The notes beneath the pieces were generated by a model that ran no database searches, was not told where the DNA came from, and worked only from the letters and a program-made list of their open reading frames with translations. Below, piece by piece: positions 1-8,623 of a stretch of 64,000 bases of DNA (positions are counted from its first letter, which is position 1; every line of letters begins with the position of its first letter). The translations under genes and the position numbers were made by a program. Where the stretch lies: NCBI RefSeq assembly GCF_000702885.1, contig NZ_JNKO01000002.1, positions 62,001 to 126,000 on the forward strand, read 5' to 3'. Source of the DNA: Oribacterium sp. P6A1. Lineage in GTDB: Bacteria; Bacillota; Clostridia; Lachnospirales; Lachnospiraceae.

Positions 1-60
1 TGTCATAAAACAAACGCTATAGCTGATATGTAAAAATTGGTATGAATTATGTGAAGGAAA

Positions 61-801
61 ATGGGGTATAGTATGAATGAAACAGCAAAAAAGAAAACTG
101 CCATCGTGACCGGAGCCTCATCGGGTATCGGAAAAGCCATAGCACACAGGCTCGTGAAAATGGGGTATGAGGTTTACGGCATAGGAAGAAACTTTGATGA
201 GGAAGAAATACCGGGATTCCATCACGTTATCTGTGATCTGAGAGAAACCCGGGAGATGCTTGCGGCTATAAAGCGGATAGTTAAGACTCCTGGCACTGAA
301 CCGGAGGTTCTGGTAAATAATGCCGGTTCCGCATACTATGGCCTTCATGAAGAATTGAATCCGGAGAAGATACAGGAGATGGTGAGAGTCAATCTTGAGA
401 TTCCCATGGTCATCACCCAGCAGCTTCTCAGAATTCTGAAAGAGAATAAAGGGTATATCTTCAATATCTCCTCTGTTACGGCCATATCCAGCAATCCCCA
501 CGGAGCGGCATATGGTGCAACCAAAGCAGGGCTCCTGAGTTTTGGCCGAAGCCTTTTTGATGAGGCGAGAAAATACGGAATAGGCGTTACTTCTATTCTG
601 CCTGATATGACGGATACGGCACTTTATCGAAATGCTGATTTTGAAGCTGATGCTGCCATGGATGCCCATCTGGAACCGGAAGATGCGGCAGATGCCGTGG
701 AGTATGCATTAAGCGTGAGAAAAGGAGTTTGCGTGCCTGAGATAGTTATAAGGCCACAGCTTCACAGAATTAAAAAGAAAAGCAGGGATTTTTGCAGATA
801 A
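61..801 (+). CDS. SDR-family NAD(P)-dependent oxidoreductase
   Basis: A classical short-chain dehydrogenase/reductase of 246 residues, close to the usual 250. The N-terminus has the Rossmann glycine motif TGASSGIG. It is followed by NNAG, the catalytic serine in NISSVTA, and the YxxxK pair in AYGATK, so the catalytic set is complete. The substrate cannot be read from the sequence. The start is uncertain: ATG at 61 has AAGG only 3 nt upstream, while ATG at 73 (MNETAKK) has a GGGG 6 nt upstream. It is followed by 154 nt before the next gene on the same strand. No operon partner points to a pathway. Confidence 0.9.
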   Translation: MGYSMNETAKKKTAIVTGASSGIGKAIAHRLVKMGYEVYGIGRNFDEEEIPGFHHVICDLRETREMLAAIKRIVKTPGTEPEVLVNNAGSAYYGLHEELNPEKIQEMVRVNLEIPMVITQQLLRILKENKGYIFNISSVTAISSNPHGAAYGATKAGLLSFGRSLFDEARKYGIGVTSILPDMTDTALYRNADFEADAAMDAHLEPEDAADAVEYALSVRKGVCVPEIVIRPQLHRIKKKSRDFCR

Positions 802-955
802 AAAAAGTAAGGATCCAGCTCATGGACAAAGGGGGATTTGTCTACAAGTTAGACCCTACTATCTATGATTTTAATCTTAAATCAATGAAAGTCAAATAAA
901 TAAAGTATAAAATTTATTCAAAATATTGCGGTTTTTACGGAGGAGAGGTGCGGTA

Positions 956-1903
956 ATGGAGAATATGAAAATAACGGTTGCCGGAGTCGGAGCCATCGGA
1001 GGATTGCTCGCGGCTATGCTTGGAAGAAAGTATGAAGACCGTATTACGCTCATTGCGAGAGGCGAACATGCAAAAGCCCTGAGAGAGAAGGGACTCACCA
1101 TGGAGAGCGAGTTTTACGGTGACAGCTTCATGAAACCGGCGGCGGTAGCGGAAAAAGGAGAGGAGATACCGGTACAGGATCTGGTGCTGATATGCTGCAA
1201 GAATTATTCTCTTGACCAGCTTTCAGAGCAGATCAGGCCATGTATAGGTCCTGATACCATAGTGATGCCTGTTATGAACGGTGTGGAGCCGGGGGACAGA
1301 GTACGTGAGAAGTTTCCGGAAGCCATATGCATAGATGCGCTTATTTATACCATAACAGCAAAGGCTTCCGACCATTCTGTTAAACAGTCGGGTCCTTACA
1401 CGCACATGTTCATCGGCTCAAAGTTAAAAGATGAGCGCCATACCGAAGCTGCGAAAAAGGTACATGAGCTTTTTAAAAGCGTGGGATTTGATGCAAGATA
1501 CAGTGATGACATCATGTCGGAGATATGGCAGAAGTTCATCCTGAATTGCGGTTTCAATGTCATAACCGCGAGATATCTCACCAATACGGGAGGTGTCCGC
1601 AGAAACAGTGAGTGGGCAAAGGATTTTCATGAGCTTATGAAAGAGGCGGAAGCAGTCGGACGTATGGAAGGCGTGAATATTCCGGAAGGAACAGCAGAGA
1701 AGAAATATGAGTATTGTATGGAAAATCAGAAAGATGATGCTACCTCTTCTCTAAAGAGGGATGTGGAAGCCGGAAGGCAGGCGGAACTTGATGCCTTTCT
1801 CGGGGCTGTGATCAGAAAGGCCGGGAAATACGGCATAGAGGTGCCGTATTCCGAAAAGTACCACAGGGAACTGTCGGGAATGATAGATGCATACATGGCA
1901 TAA
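956..1903 (+). CDS. Ketopantoate reductase family protein (PanE/ApbA-like)
   Basis: A 315-residue oxidoreductase with an N-terminal NADP-binding motif (GVGAIGGLLAA) and a family C-terminal helical domain containing a lysine/asparagine-rich active site region (WQKFILNCGFN). Family members reduce 2-dehydropantoate to pantoate in CoA synthesis, but many paralogues in Clostridia act on other 2-oxo acids, so the exact substrate is open. The start at 956 is chosen because GGAGGAGAGG (939-948) lies 7 nt upstream. A start 30 nt earlier is possible but lacks such a site. A strong terminator follows at 1930. Confidence 0.85.
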   Translation: MENMKITVAGVGAIGGLLAAMLGRKYEDRITLIARGEHAKALREKGLTMESEFYGDSFMKPAAVAEKGEEIPVQDLVLICCKNYSLDQLSEQIRPCIGPDTIVMPVMNGVEPGDRVREKFPEAICIDALIYTITAKASDHSVKQSGPYTHMFIGSKLKDERHTEAAKKVHELFKSVGFDARYSDDIMSEIWQKFILNCGFNVITARYLTNTGGVRRNSEWAKDFHELMKEAEAVGRMEGVNIPEGTAEKKYEYCMENQKDDATSSLKRDVEAGRQAELDAFLGAVIRKAGKYGIEVPYSEKYHRELSGMIDAYMA

Positions 1904-1929
1904 GTGTTATATCATAAATAATAATTAAC

Positions 1930-1978
1930 GGAGACTCCAATGGCGGATGAACAATCTGCAGATGGAGTCTCCTTTTTT
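1930..1978 (+). terminator. Rho-independent terminator of the PanE-like gene
   Basis: Perfect 10-bp arms GGAGACTCCA (1930-1939) and TGGAGTCTCC (1963-1972) are followed directly by six T. The position, 27 nt after the stop codon, fits transcription end of the upstream gene. Confidence 0.85.
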
Positions 1979-2072
1979 ATCTGCCATAAGGCTGTCATGT
2001 CACCGGAACAGGTACCGGTGCTAAAAAACCGGATAGGAATTACCTATGATTATGAGAAGAAATACCTATAAT

Positions 2073-2183
2073 TATAACGGACACGAATGGTCATGTCTGT
2101 TATAAACCTTTGTGCTGTTTTTTAAACAAAATTGAAAAAATAATAAAAAACAGGTTGATTTTGCGAGGGTTTGAACTTACTAT
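2073..2183 (+). promoter_or_regulatory. Candidate promoter and operator of the pxp operon
   Basis: An inverted repeat TATAACGGACA (2073-2083) / TGTCTGTTATA (2094-2104) has one wobble position and lies about 140 nt before the first gene. A possible promoter TTGATT (2155-2160), 17-nt spacer, TACTAT (2178-2183) lies between it and the GTG start at 2242. The inverted repeat could be an operator. Neither element is proven. Confidence 0.35.
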
Positions 2184-2241
2184 ATAACTATGATTCAAAT
2201 ATGTTTTGAAGAGATATAACCAAGAGAAGGGGGTAAACAAA

Positions 2242-3543
2242 GTGAAACAGGGAAATCAAGTCCTTAATCAAGTCCTAAAATACGGTGATCAGGCAATTGA
2301 CGCAGGTGATGCAGTTCAGGGTTTCAAGGAAGAAACAAAGGTGAACTCAAAGAAGAGCGGAAGCGGGGCTTTGCTGGGTGCAGCATTCCTCATGGCAACC
2401 AGTGCCATCGGTCCGGGATTTTTGACACAGACCTCATCATTTACAGGTCAGCACCAGGCAAGCTTTGGATTCGTTATTCTGGCATCGGTCCTTTTGGCAG
2501 CCATCGCACAGCTAAACATCTGGAGAGTTCTCTGTGCCACAGGCCTGAGAGGACAGGACATAGCAAACAAAGTCCTTCCGGGACTCGGATATTTTCTTTC
2601 CGCACTGATCGTTCTCGGCGGTCTGGTATTCAATATCGGTAATGTCGGCGGCGGTGCTCTCGGATTCAACACATTACTGGGTATCCCCACAACAGTTGGT
2701 TATGTGCTTACAGGTGCCATTGCCATCGCGGTATTCCTTTCCAAGAATGCAAAGGGGGTTATGGATACCCTGGTTAAGATTCTCGGCGGAATCATGATTG
2801 CAGTTATCTTCATCGTTATCCTCATCGTAAAGCCGCCTGTAGGTGATGCTGTAAAGAACACTGTGATTCCTGCAACAGGCTATGGCGCATTGTTCCCGGC
2901 TATACTTACACTCCTTGGAGGAACAGTAGGCGGATACATCACATTCTCAGGTGCTCACAGACTCATCGATGCAGGAATGACAGGTGAGAGCAAGATGAAG
3001 GAAGTAACCAAGAGTTCGGTTACGGGTATCTTGATTGCAGCCCTGGTAAGAGTATTTCTTTTCCTTGCGGTTCTCGGAGTAGTAGCAAAGGGAGCGACAC
3101 TGGACAGCGGAAATCCTGCAGCGGATGCTTTCAGACAGGGAGCAGGAGAAATAGGTTACAGATTTGCGGGACTGGTTCTTCTTTGCGCAGCAGTAACATC
3201 GGTTATAGGTGCAGCTTACACATCGGTTTCTTTCCTTAAGACCTTTAGCAAGAAGATAGCAGATCATGAGAATCTCTGGGTTATCGGATTCATCGCAGTT
3301 TCAACACTGGTAATGATCATTTCCGGTTCACCTGCAGCTCTCCTCATTATCGCAGGAGCTGTAAACGGACTGATTCTTCCTATATCCCTCGGTATCTCAC
3401 TGGTGGCTTCCCAGAAGAAGTCAATCATGGGAGCTGACTACAAGCATCCTACAGTTCTCCTTGTTCTCGGTATCCTCGTAGTTATCATATCAGCTTATGT
3501 GGGTATCACATCCCTTGGAAACTTCAGTAAGCTTTTCAGCTGA
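2242..3543 (+). CDS. NRAMP-superfamily transporter, YcsG-like
   Basis: A polytopic membrane protein of about 433 residues with an N-terminal cytoplasmic stretch of about 40 residues and roughly 11 hydrophobic segments. The first segment (ATSAIGPGFLTQTSSFTG) and the next (AAIAQLNIWRV) match the YcsG branch of the NRAMP superfamily, which in Bacillus sits in the ycsFG-kipIA locus. The metal-coordinating DPGN of true NRAMP manganese/iron carriers is absent from segment 1, and no MPH motif is seen in the middle segment (GAHRL instead). Position at the head of the 5-oxoprolinase operon suggests import of 5-oxoproline or a related lactam, which is inference. GTG at 2242 is preferred because AGAAGGGGG lies 9 nt upstream; TTG at 2206 is an alternative. 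Confidence 0.75.
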   Translation: MKQGNQVLNQVLKYGDQAIDAGDAVQGFKEETKVNSKKSGSGALLGAAFLMATSAIGPGFLTQTSSFTGQHQASFGFVILASVLLAAIAQLNIWRVLCATGLRGQDIANKVLPGLGYFLSALIVLGGLVFNIGNVGGGALGFNTLLGIPTTVGYVLTGAIAIAVFLSKNAKGVMDTLVKILGGIMIAVIFIVILIVKPPVGDAVKNTVIPATGYGALFPAILTLLGGTVGGYITFSGAHRLIDAGMTGESKMKEVTKSSVTGILIAALVRVFLFLAVLGVVAKGATLDSGNPAADAFRQGAGEIGYRFAGLVLLCAAVTSVIGAAYTSVSFLKTFSKKIADHENLWVIGFIAVSTLVMIISGSPAALLIIAGAVNGLILPISLGISLVASQKKSIMGADYKHPTVLLVLGILVVIISAYVGITSLGNFSKLFS

Positions 3544-3674
3544 GTACAGGTTTTTAGGAAAACATGTTGATGAGTTATATACGGGTCTTAAAGAAATCGA
3601 CTTGTATGGTTTACGGATGTAAAATGTAAAATAGATACAGATATTCATGGAAGGTTCCGTGAATGTTTGGCCGG

Positions 3675-3758
3675 GTTAAGCCGTCGAATGCTGAAGCATG
3701 TTATCATGCATTTCATTCGGCGGCTAACGTTCAAGTAGGAGAAGTTTCCTGTCTGAAC
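3675..3758 (+). repeat. Structured intergenic element, copy A
   Basis: Two consecutive hairpins. The first has arms around AAGCCGTC / GGCGGCTAACG with a long loop. The second has arms TTCAAGTAGGA / TCCTGTCTGAA. The layout (RTAAGGCCGTC, loop, GRCGGC-NAACG, second stem with GAGYAGG-like 5' arm) recurs at 23431, 56789 and 63147 in the same orientation. Here it lies 62 nt upstream of pxpB, inside the operon. It may be a mobile palindromic unit or an RNA element. Confidence 0.55.
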
Positions 3759-3820
3759 CAGGCTGTTTATATGGATCGGGAATGGATAGTTCCCGGTTGG
3801 ATTAGGAGAAATATATATCT

Positions 3821-4543
3821 ATGCAGAAGATAAAAATCGTGCCGGAGGGAGATTCTTCAATTCTTGTGGTATTTGAACAGACCATCTGTCCGGAGGTCAA
3901 TCAAAAGATCGCAGCTGCGGCAAAGCTCATTAAGGCACAGCAGATATCGGGAATCATTGATATGATCCCTACCTACTGTTCACTTCTTATTAATTACAAT
4001 CCTCTGGTCATAAGCTATGAGGCGCTGAGAGACCGAGTTGATTCCATAGTTCGCATGGAATCCAGAACGGAAGGCGGAAGAAAAAAGGTATGGGAGATTC
4101 CGGTGGTTTACGGAGGCGTTTACGGACCGGATCTTGAAACCATTGCGGAACATGCAGGTCTTTCCAGAGAAGAGGTTATAAAGATACATTCAAGTCAGGA
4201 TTATCTCATATATATGCTGGGATTTCTGCCGGGATTTACCTATCTCGGAGGTCTTGATGAAAGGATACACACACCGAGACTTGCGACGCCCAGAGTAAGG
4301 ATACCTGCAGGTTCGGTGGGAATCGGAGGTTCCCAGACCGGTATCTATCCCATGGATTCACCGGGAGGGTGGCAGCTTATGGGCATGACTCCCGTAAAAA
4401 CCTACGATGCAGGAAGAGAGGTACCCATACTTGTGGAAGCGGGAGACTATATCCGGTTTATCCCTGTATCTGAAGAAGAATATCTATCCATAAAAAAAGA
4501 GGTGGATGCAGGTACATATAAGGTTAATGTTGAGGAAGGGTAG
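3821..4543 (+). CDS. pxpB: 5-oxoprolinase subunit PxpB (KipI family)
   Basis: A 240-residue KipI/allophanate-hydrolase-subunit-1 family protein. Recognisable family blocks are GDSSILVVF near the N-terminus, IIDMIPTYCSLLINY, and the signature LPGFTYLGGLDERIHTPR...IPAGSVGIGGSQTGIYPMDSPGGWQLMG across the C-terminal half. In characterised bacteria PxpB works with PxpC and PxpA to open 5-oxoproline to glutamate with ATP. AGGAG lies upstream of the ATG. The paired domain is also homologous to part of the carboxyltransferase domain of urea carboxylase, which matters because biotin carboxylase genes follow in this operon. Confidence 0.93.
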   Translation: MQKIKIVPEGDSSILVVFEQTICPEVNQKIAAAAKLIKAQQISGIIDMIPTYCSLLINYNPLVISYEALRDRVDSIVRMESRTEGGRKKVWEIPVVYGGVYGPDLETIAEHAGLSREEVIKIHSSQDYLIYMLGFLPGFTYLGGLDERIHTPRLATPRVRIPAGSVGIGGSQTGIYPMDSPGGWQLMGMTPVKTYDAGREVPILVEAGDYIRFIPVSEEEYLSIKKEVDAGTYKVNVEEG

Positions 4544-4656
4544 ACCGGTGCAGCTTTGCGGGGACATACAGCAGAGGCTGAAGAATTCTGTTATGCATCC
4601 GGAGCCTCGCAAAGGGAATTTTACTTTTACGATATGCCGGAATTAAGGAGAGATCA

Positions 4657-5664
4657 ATGGGCTTCAGAGTAATTAAAGGCGGACTGCTCACCACGGTGCA
4701 GGATCTGGGACGAAGCGGTTATCAGAGCCAGGGCTTTAATGTGGGCGGAGTAATGGACAGGAGATCATTCCGGATAGCCAATCTGCTTTTGGACAATCCG
4801 GAAAATGAGGCGGTACTTGAATGTACCCTCATAGGACCGACGCTGGAATTCACTTCCAGCCAGATCATAGCCATCACAGGAGGAGATTTCAGACCCGAAC
4901 TGAATGATGATCCTGTACCTATGTATACCGCCATATATGTCAATAAAGGAGATGTTTTGAAGGTGGGTTCGGCAAGGACCGGAAGAACCTGTTATATAGC
5001 ATTTTCAAATTATATGCAGATTCCTGTGGTTATGGGATCCAGGAGCACAAATCTGAAATGCGGAATAGGCGGATTCAAAGGAAGAAAACTGAATGATGGT
5101 GACTATATTTCTACCAGAATAAAGAGGAGAAAGTATCTGCCCTTCTTCCTTTCACGCTCACTTCCTCTGCATGAATTCGATAACAGTACGGAAACTGTAA
5201 GAGTGGTTATGGGACCTCAGGATGATATGTTTTCATCCAAGGGGATAGAAACATTCCTGAACAGTGAATTTACCGTATCCAGCAATTTTGACAGGATGGG
5301 CGTTCGAATGGAAGGTCCTTTCGTGGAGAGCAGGACCGGATCGGATATCATTTCCGACGGAATAGCTCTCGGCGCCATACAGGTGCCGGCTCACGGTAAG
5401 CCCATCATACTTCTGGCGGATCATCAGACAGCCGGGGGATATGCAAAGATAGGAACCGTGGCAAGTGTGGATCTGCCCAAGGTGGCGCAGCGCCGTATAG
5501 ACGACAAAATAAGATTCAAGAGTATAACGGTGGAAGAGGCCCAGCATCTCATCAAGGTGGAGGAGCATGAATATCAGGAATTCAGAAACCGTATTCATAA
5601 ACCGTGTAAGGAAGTACTGGAAGTAAGACTTACAGCCCAGAGGCTTGAGAAGCTGTTCGGCTGA
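4657..5664 (+). CDS. pxpC: 5-oxoprolinase subunit PxpC (KipA family, biotin-dependent carboxyltransferase domain)
   Basis: A 335-residue KipA/allophanate-hydrolase-subunit-2 family protein. It opens with the family start KGGLLTTVQDLGRSGYQ, continues with GGVMDRRSFRIANLLLDN, and has MGPQDDMFS and the late block GIALGAIQVPAHGKPIILLADHQTAGGYAKIGTV (conserved tail ending in QRR). It partners PxpB and PxpA in 5-oxoproline hydrolysis. The fold is the same as the carboxyltransferase half of urea carboxylase. ATTAAGGAGAG precedes the ATG. A 113-nt gap separates it from pxpB, and the next gene starts 31 nt after its stop. Confidence 0.93.
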   Translation: MGFRVIKGGLLTTVQDLGRSGYQSQGFNVGGVMDRRSFRIANLLLDNPENEAVLECTLIGPTLEFTSSQIIAITGGDFRPELNDDPVPMYTAIYVNKGDVLKVGSARTGRTCYIAFSNYMQIPVVMGSRSTNLKCGIGGFKGRKLNDGDYISTRIKRRKYLPFFLSRSLPLHEFDNSTETVRVVMGPQDDMFSSKGIETFLNSEFTVSSNFDRMGVRMEGPFVESRTGSDIISDGIALGAIQVPAHGKPIILLADHQTAGGYAKIGTVASVDLPKVAQRRIDDKIRFKSITVEEAQHLIKVEEHEYQEFRNRIHKPCKEVLEVRLTAQRLEKLFG

Positions 5665-5695
5665 ACTGTATAAAGGGGATGGAAAGGAAGAACCG

Positions 5696-6160
5696 ATGAT
5701 GGATTTAGAGAAGATAGAGGGACTTGTAAAGATACTGGAAAAATCATCACTGAAGACTATGTCAGTGAGGGACGGAGAGTTCAAGATCACCATGAGTAAG
5801 CTTGATAATCCTCCTGTTATTTCGGGAGCGGCAGGAGCTTTGCCCATGACAGTGACAACTTCAGTTACAGAGGACGGAAAAGCATCACAAACCGATAAAG
5901 GAGCAGTGGATGATGAGACAGAGGTGAATATCACATCACCTATAGTAGGAACCTTCTACTCCGCTGCAGGGCCGGATATCCCTGCATACGTAAAGGTGGG
6001 AGACATGGTAAAGGCCGGAGAGACAGTATGTATCGTAGAGGCCATGAAGATGATGAATGAGATAAGTGTTGATTATGACTGCGAGATCGAAGCTGTGCTG
6101 GTATCCAATGAGCAGAAGGTGGAGTACGGTCAGCCTCTTTTCAGAGTAAAGAAAGTCTGA
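5696..6160 (+). CDS. accB: Biotin carboxyl carrier protein (AccB-like)
   Basis: A 154-residue biotin carrier with an AccB-type N-terminus (LEKIEGLVKILEKSSLKTMSV), a linker, and a C-terminal biotinyl domain. The biotinylation motif EAMKMM places the acceptor at about K118. The start at 5696 is set by GGAAAGGAAG 5 nt upstream; a longer frame from 5645 overlaps pxpC and lacks a site. No acetyl-CoA carboxyltransferase genes (accA/accD) are in the operon, so its partner for carboxyl transfer is probably PxpBC rather than AccAD, by inference. Confidence 0.92.
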   Translation: MMDLEKIEGLVKILEKSSLKTMSVRDGEFKITMSKLDNPPVISGAAGALPMTVTTSVTEDGKASQTDKGAVDDETEVNITSPIVGTFYSAAGPDIPAYVKVGDMVKAGETVCIVEAMKMMNEISVDYDCEIEAVLVSNEQKVEYGQPLFRVKKV

Positions 6161-6249
6161 TTCTCTGACAGGCTAAAAACGCCTGTTATAAGGCCGGCCC
6201 CGGATATGAGTATACAGGGGTAAGGTACAGAACCAGTGTGGAGGTTTAG

Positions 6250-7599
6250 ATGTTTAAAAGAGTTTTGGTTGCAAACCGCGGAGAAATAGCAGTCAGAGTC
6301 ATTCGTGCCCTCCGTGACATGGGAATAGTCTCAGTAGCGGTTTACTCAAAGGAGGACAGGGATGCACTTCATGTGCGTCTGGCTGATCTCAGGGTCTGTA
6401 TAGGTGAGGGTCCTGCCAGAGATTCGTATCTTAATATGGATGCCATCATTTCGGCAGCTCTCAACATGGAGTGCGAGGCCATTCATCCGGGTTACGGTTT
6501 CCTTTCCGAGAACAGTGAGTTTGCAAGGAGATGTGAGGAAAACAATCTGGTATTTATAGGTCCGGCATCCTGGATAATTGATGAGATGGGAAATAAGTCC
6601 GCTGCAAGAAAGAAGATGATGGAAGCGGGAGTTCCGGTAGTTCCCGGAACCAAAGAGCCGGTGTATGACTCCGCAGCGGCTCTTACGGAGGCGAGAAACA
6701 TTGGCTTCCCTGTTATGATAAAGGCCAGCTCAGGAGGCGGCGGAAAGGGCATGCGGGAATGTTTTTCCGAGGATGATTTTGAAGATGCATTTAATACTGC
6801 ACAGCGTGAGTCTGCCAATGCCTTCGGAGATGACACTATGTACATCGAAAAGCTGGTGGTGCATCCCAGGCATGTGGAGGTTCAGCTTATAGGAGATAAC
6901 TTTGGCAATGTTGTCACTCTGGGTGAAAGAGACTGTTCCGTACAGCGTAATCACCAGAAGCTTATTGAAGAGTCACCATCCCCGGCCATTGATGAGGAGA
7001 CCCGCAGCAGGATGTACAGGGATGCAGCCATTGCAGCGAAGACGGTGGGATATAACAGCGCAGGAACCATTGAATTTATTGTGGATCAGAGCGGTGAATA
7101 CTATTTCATGGAGATGAATACCCGTATTCAGGTGGAGCATGGAGTTACCGAAATGGAGACGGGGACAGATCTTATGGTGGAGCAGATCAGGGTTGCTGCA
7201 GGGGAACCTCTCAGCTTTGCGCAGGAGGATATAGTTCTTAAGGGTCATACCATAGAGTGCCGTGTGAATGCAGAGATCCCCGAGAAGCATTTCATGCCCA
7301 GCCCCGGAAAGATCACGAATCTTCTGCTTCCGGGAGGAAACGGAGTGAGAGTGGACACGGCTGTATACACAGGCTATACCATTCCCTCGGAATATGATTC
7401 CATGATCGCAAAGATCATCGTCCATGCACCTACGAGAGAGGCGGCCATAATGAAGATGAAGGCGGCGCTGGACGAGACTGTCATCATGGGTGTTGATACA
7501 AATCTTGATTTTCAGTATAAGATCATGAACAACCTGACATTCATGAACGGGAAAGCGGATACAGGATTTATAGCGGCATTTACAGAAGGAGGCAGATAA
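6250..7599 (+). CDS. accC: Biotin carboxylase (AccC-like)
   Basis: A 449-residue ATP-grasp biotin carboxylase, the normal AccC length. It shows the N-terminal VLVANRGEIAVRVIRA, the glycine-rich ATP loop KASSGGGGKGMR, EKLVVHPRHVEVQ, ERDCSVQRNHQKLIEE and the catalytic EMNTRIQVEHGVTE. It carboxylates biotin on the carrier protein using ATP and bicarbonate. GGAGG precedes the start. Its TAA overlaps the ATG of pxpA by one base (TAATG), which indicates translational coupling and supports joint function with the Pxp proteins. Confidence 0.95.
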   Translation: MFKRVLVANRGEIAVRVIRALRDMGIVSVAVYSKEDRDALHVRLADLRVCIGEGPARDSYLNMDAIISAALNMECEAIHPGYGFLSENSEFARRCEENNLVFIGPASWIIDEMGNKSAARKKMMEAGVPVVPGTKEPVYDSAAALTEARNIGFPVMIKASSGGGGKGMRECFSEDDFEDAFNTAQRESANAFGDDTMYIEKLVVHPRHVEVQLIGDNFGNVVTLGERDCSVQRNHQKLIEESPSPAIDEETRSRMYRDAAIAAKTVGYNSAGTIEFIVDQSGEYYFMEMNTRIQVEHGVTEMETGTDLMVEQIRVAAGEPLSFAQEDIVLKGHTIECRVNAEIPEKHFMPSPGKITNLLLPGGNGVRVDTAVYTGYTIPSEYDSMIAKIIVHAPTREAAIMKMKAALDETVIMGVDTNLDFQYKIMNNLTFMNGKADTGFIAAFTEGGR

Positions 7600-8363
7600 T
7601 GCAGGTAGATTTAAACAGTGATCTGGGAGAGAGCTTCGGACGATATACATTGGGCATGGACAGCGAGATTATTCCGCTTATAACAAGTGCCAATGTTGCC
7701 GCAGGCTTCCATGCCTCTGACCCGCTGGTGATGAAGAAGACGGTTGAGTCGGCAAAGAGTTCGGGCATCGCAGTGGGAGTCCACCCGGGATATCCGGATC
7801 TTATGGGCTTCGGAAGAAGGAACATGGTGGTTTCCGATGAGGAATCCTATGCCTACACCATGTATCAGATAGGAGCGCTGGATGCTTTTCTGAAGGCTCA
7901 GGGCATGAAACTTCAGCATGTAAAGCCCCATGGCGCCTTTTATAACATGGCAGCCAAGGACAGAAGCCAGTCGGAGGCAATATGCAGAGCCATCAAAGAC
8001 TATGATCCCGGGCTCATTGTTATGGCACTTCCTTCAGGAGAACTTTACAAGGCGGCAAAGGATATGGGACTGAGAGCTGCGGCAGAGGTTTTTGCCGACA
8101 GAGCCTACGAGGAGGACGGAACTCTGGTAAACAGAAAGAAGCCCGGAGCCATGATCACCGACGAGGAGGAATCTCTTAAGCGTGTTATCCGCATGGTTAA
8201 AGAACATAAGGTAAGGGCCATAAGCGGCAAGGATATAGATATCACTGTGGATTCGATCTGTGTTCACGGAGACGGAGTCAAGGCGCTTCAGTTTGTGAAG
8301 AGGCTGAGGGAAGGCCTTACTGCCGAGGGCATAAGCATTAAACCCCTGAGGGAATTTTTGTAA
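7599..8363 (+). CDS. pxpA: 5-oxoprolinase subunit PxpA (LamB/YcsF family)
   Basis: A 254-residue LamB/YcsF protein. Family hallmarks are VDLNSDLGESFGRYTLG at the N-terminus, TSANVAAGFHASDP, GVHPGYPDLMGFGRR, HVKPHGAFYNMAA, EVFADRAYEEDGTLVNR and the late SICVHGDG. These include the conserved acid and histidine residues of the presumed hydrolytic site. It completes the PxpABC set and is translationally coupled to accC. A terminator follows at 8410, so this is the last gene of the operon. Confidence 0.95.
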   Translation: MQVDLNSDLGESFGRYTLGMDSEIIPLITSANVAAGFHASDPLVMKKTVESAKSSGIAVGVHPGYPDLMGFGRRNMVVSDEESYAYTMYQIGALDAFLKAQGMKLQHVKPHGAFYNMAAKDRSQSEAICRAIKDYDPGLIVMALPSGELYKAAKDMGLRAAAEVFADRAYEEDGTLVNRKKPGAMITDEEESLKRVIRMVKEHKVRAISGKDIDITVDSICVHGDGVKALQFVKRLREGLTAEGISIKPLREFL

Positions 8364-8409
8364 TAAGGAAAATGCCTTCATGGAAATTTAATATGTGAGA
8401 TGATTGATT

Positions 8410-8462
8410 AAGAACTGCTTTTTAATGACGATTTTTATCGACTTTAAAGGCAGTTCTTTTTC
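8410..8462 (+). terminator. Terminator of the pxp operon
   Basis: AAGAACTGC (8410-8418) pairs with GCAGTTCTT (8450-8458), with further A/T pairing inside and a T run at the 3' side. It lies 47 nt after the pxpA stop. Confidence 0.75.
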
Positions 8463-8623
8463 GACGCACTCCTTGAAAATATTAGTGAAATAATTGAAAA
8501 ATTTGCATGGATGAAAGATGGTGTTGATTCGGAGATATTAAACTTTTTTTGATTTTTGCCGATAAGAGAAGTACAGGGAATGAGTGTATAGTTAATCAAG
8601 GATAGATAGGAGATCAAACAAGG

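Noticed and set aside
822-899. Short frame of 25 codons (MDKGGFVYKLDPTIYDF) with AAGGA upstream, after the SDR gene
   Set aside because: Too short to judge, no recognisable family, and AT-rich intergenic context; recorded but not called as a gene.
5233-5934. 233-codon minus-strand open frame
   Set aside because: Antisense to pxpC and accB, which have clear motifs and ribosome sites.
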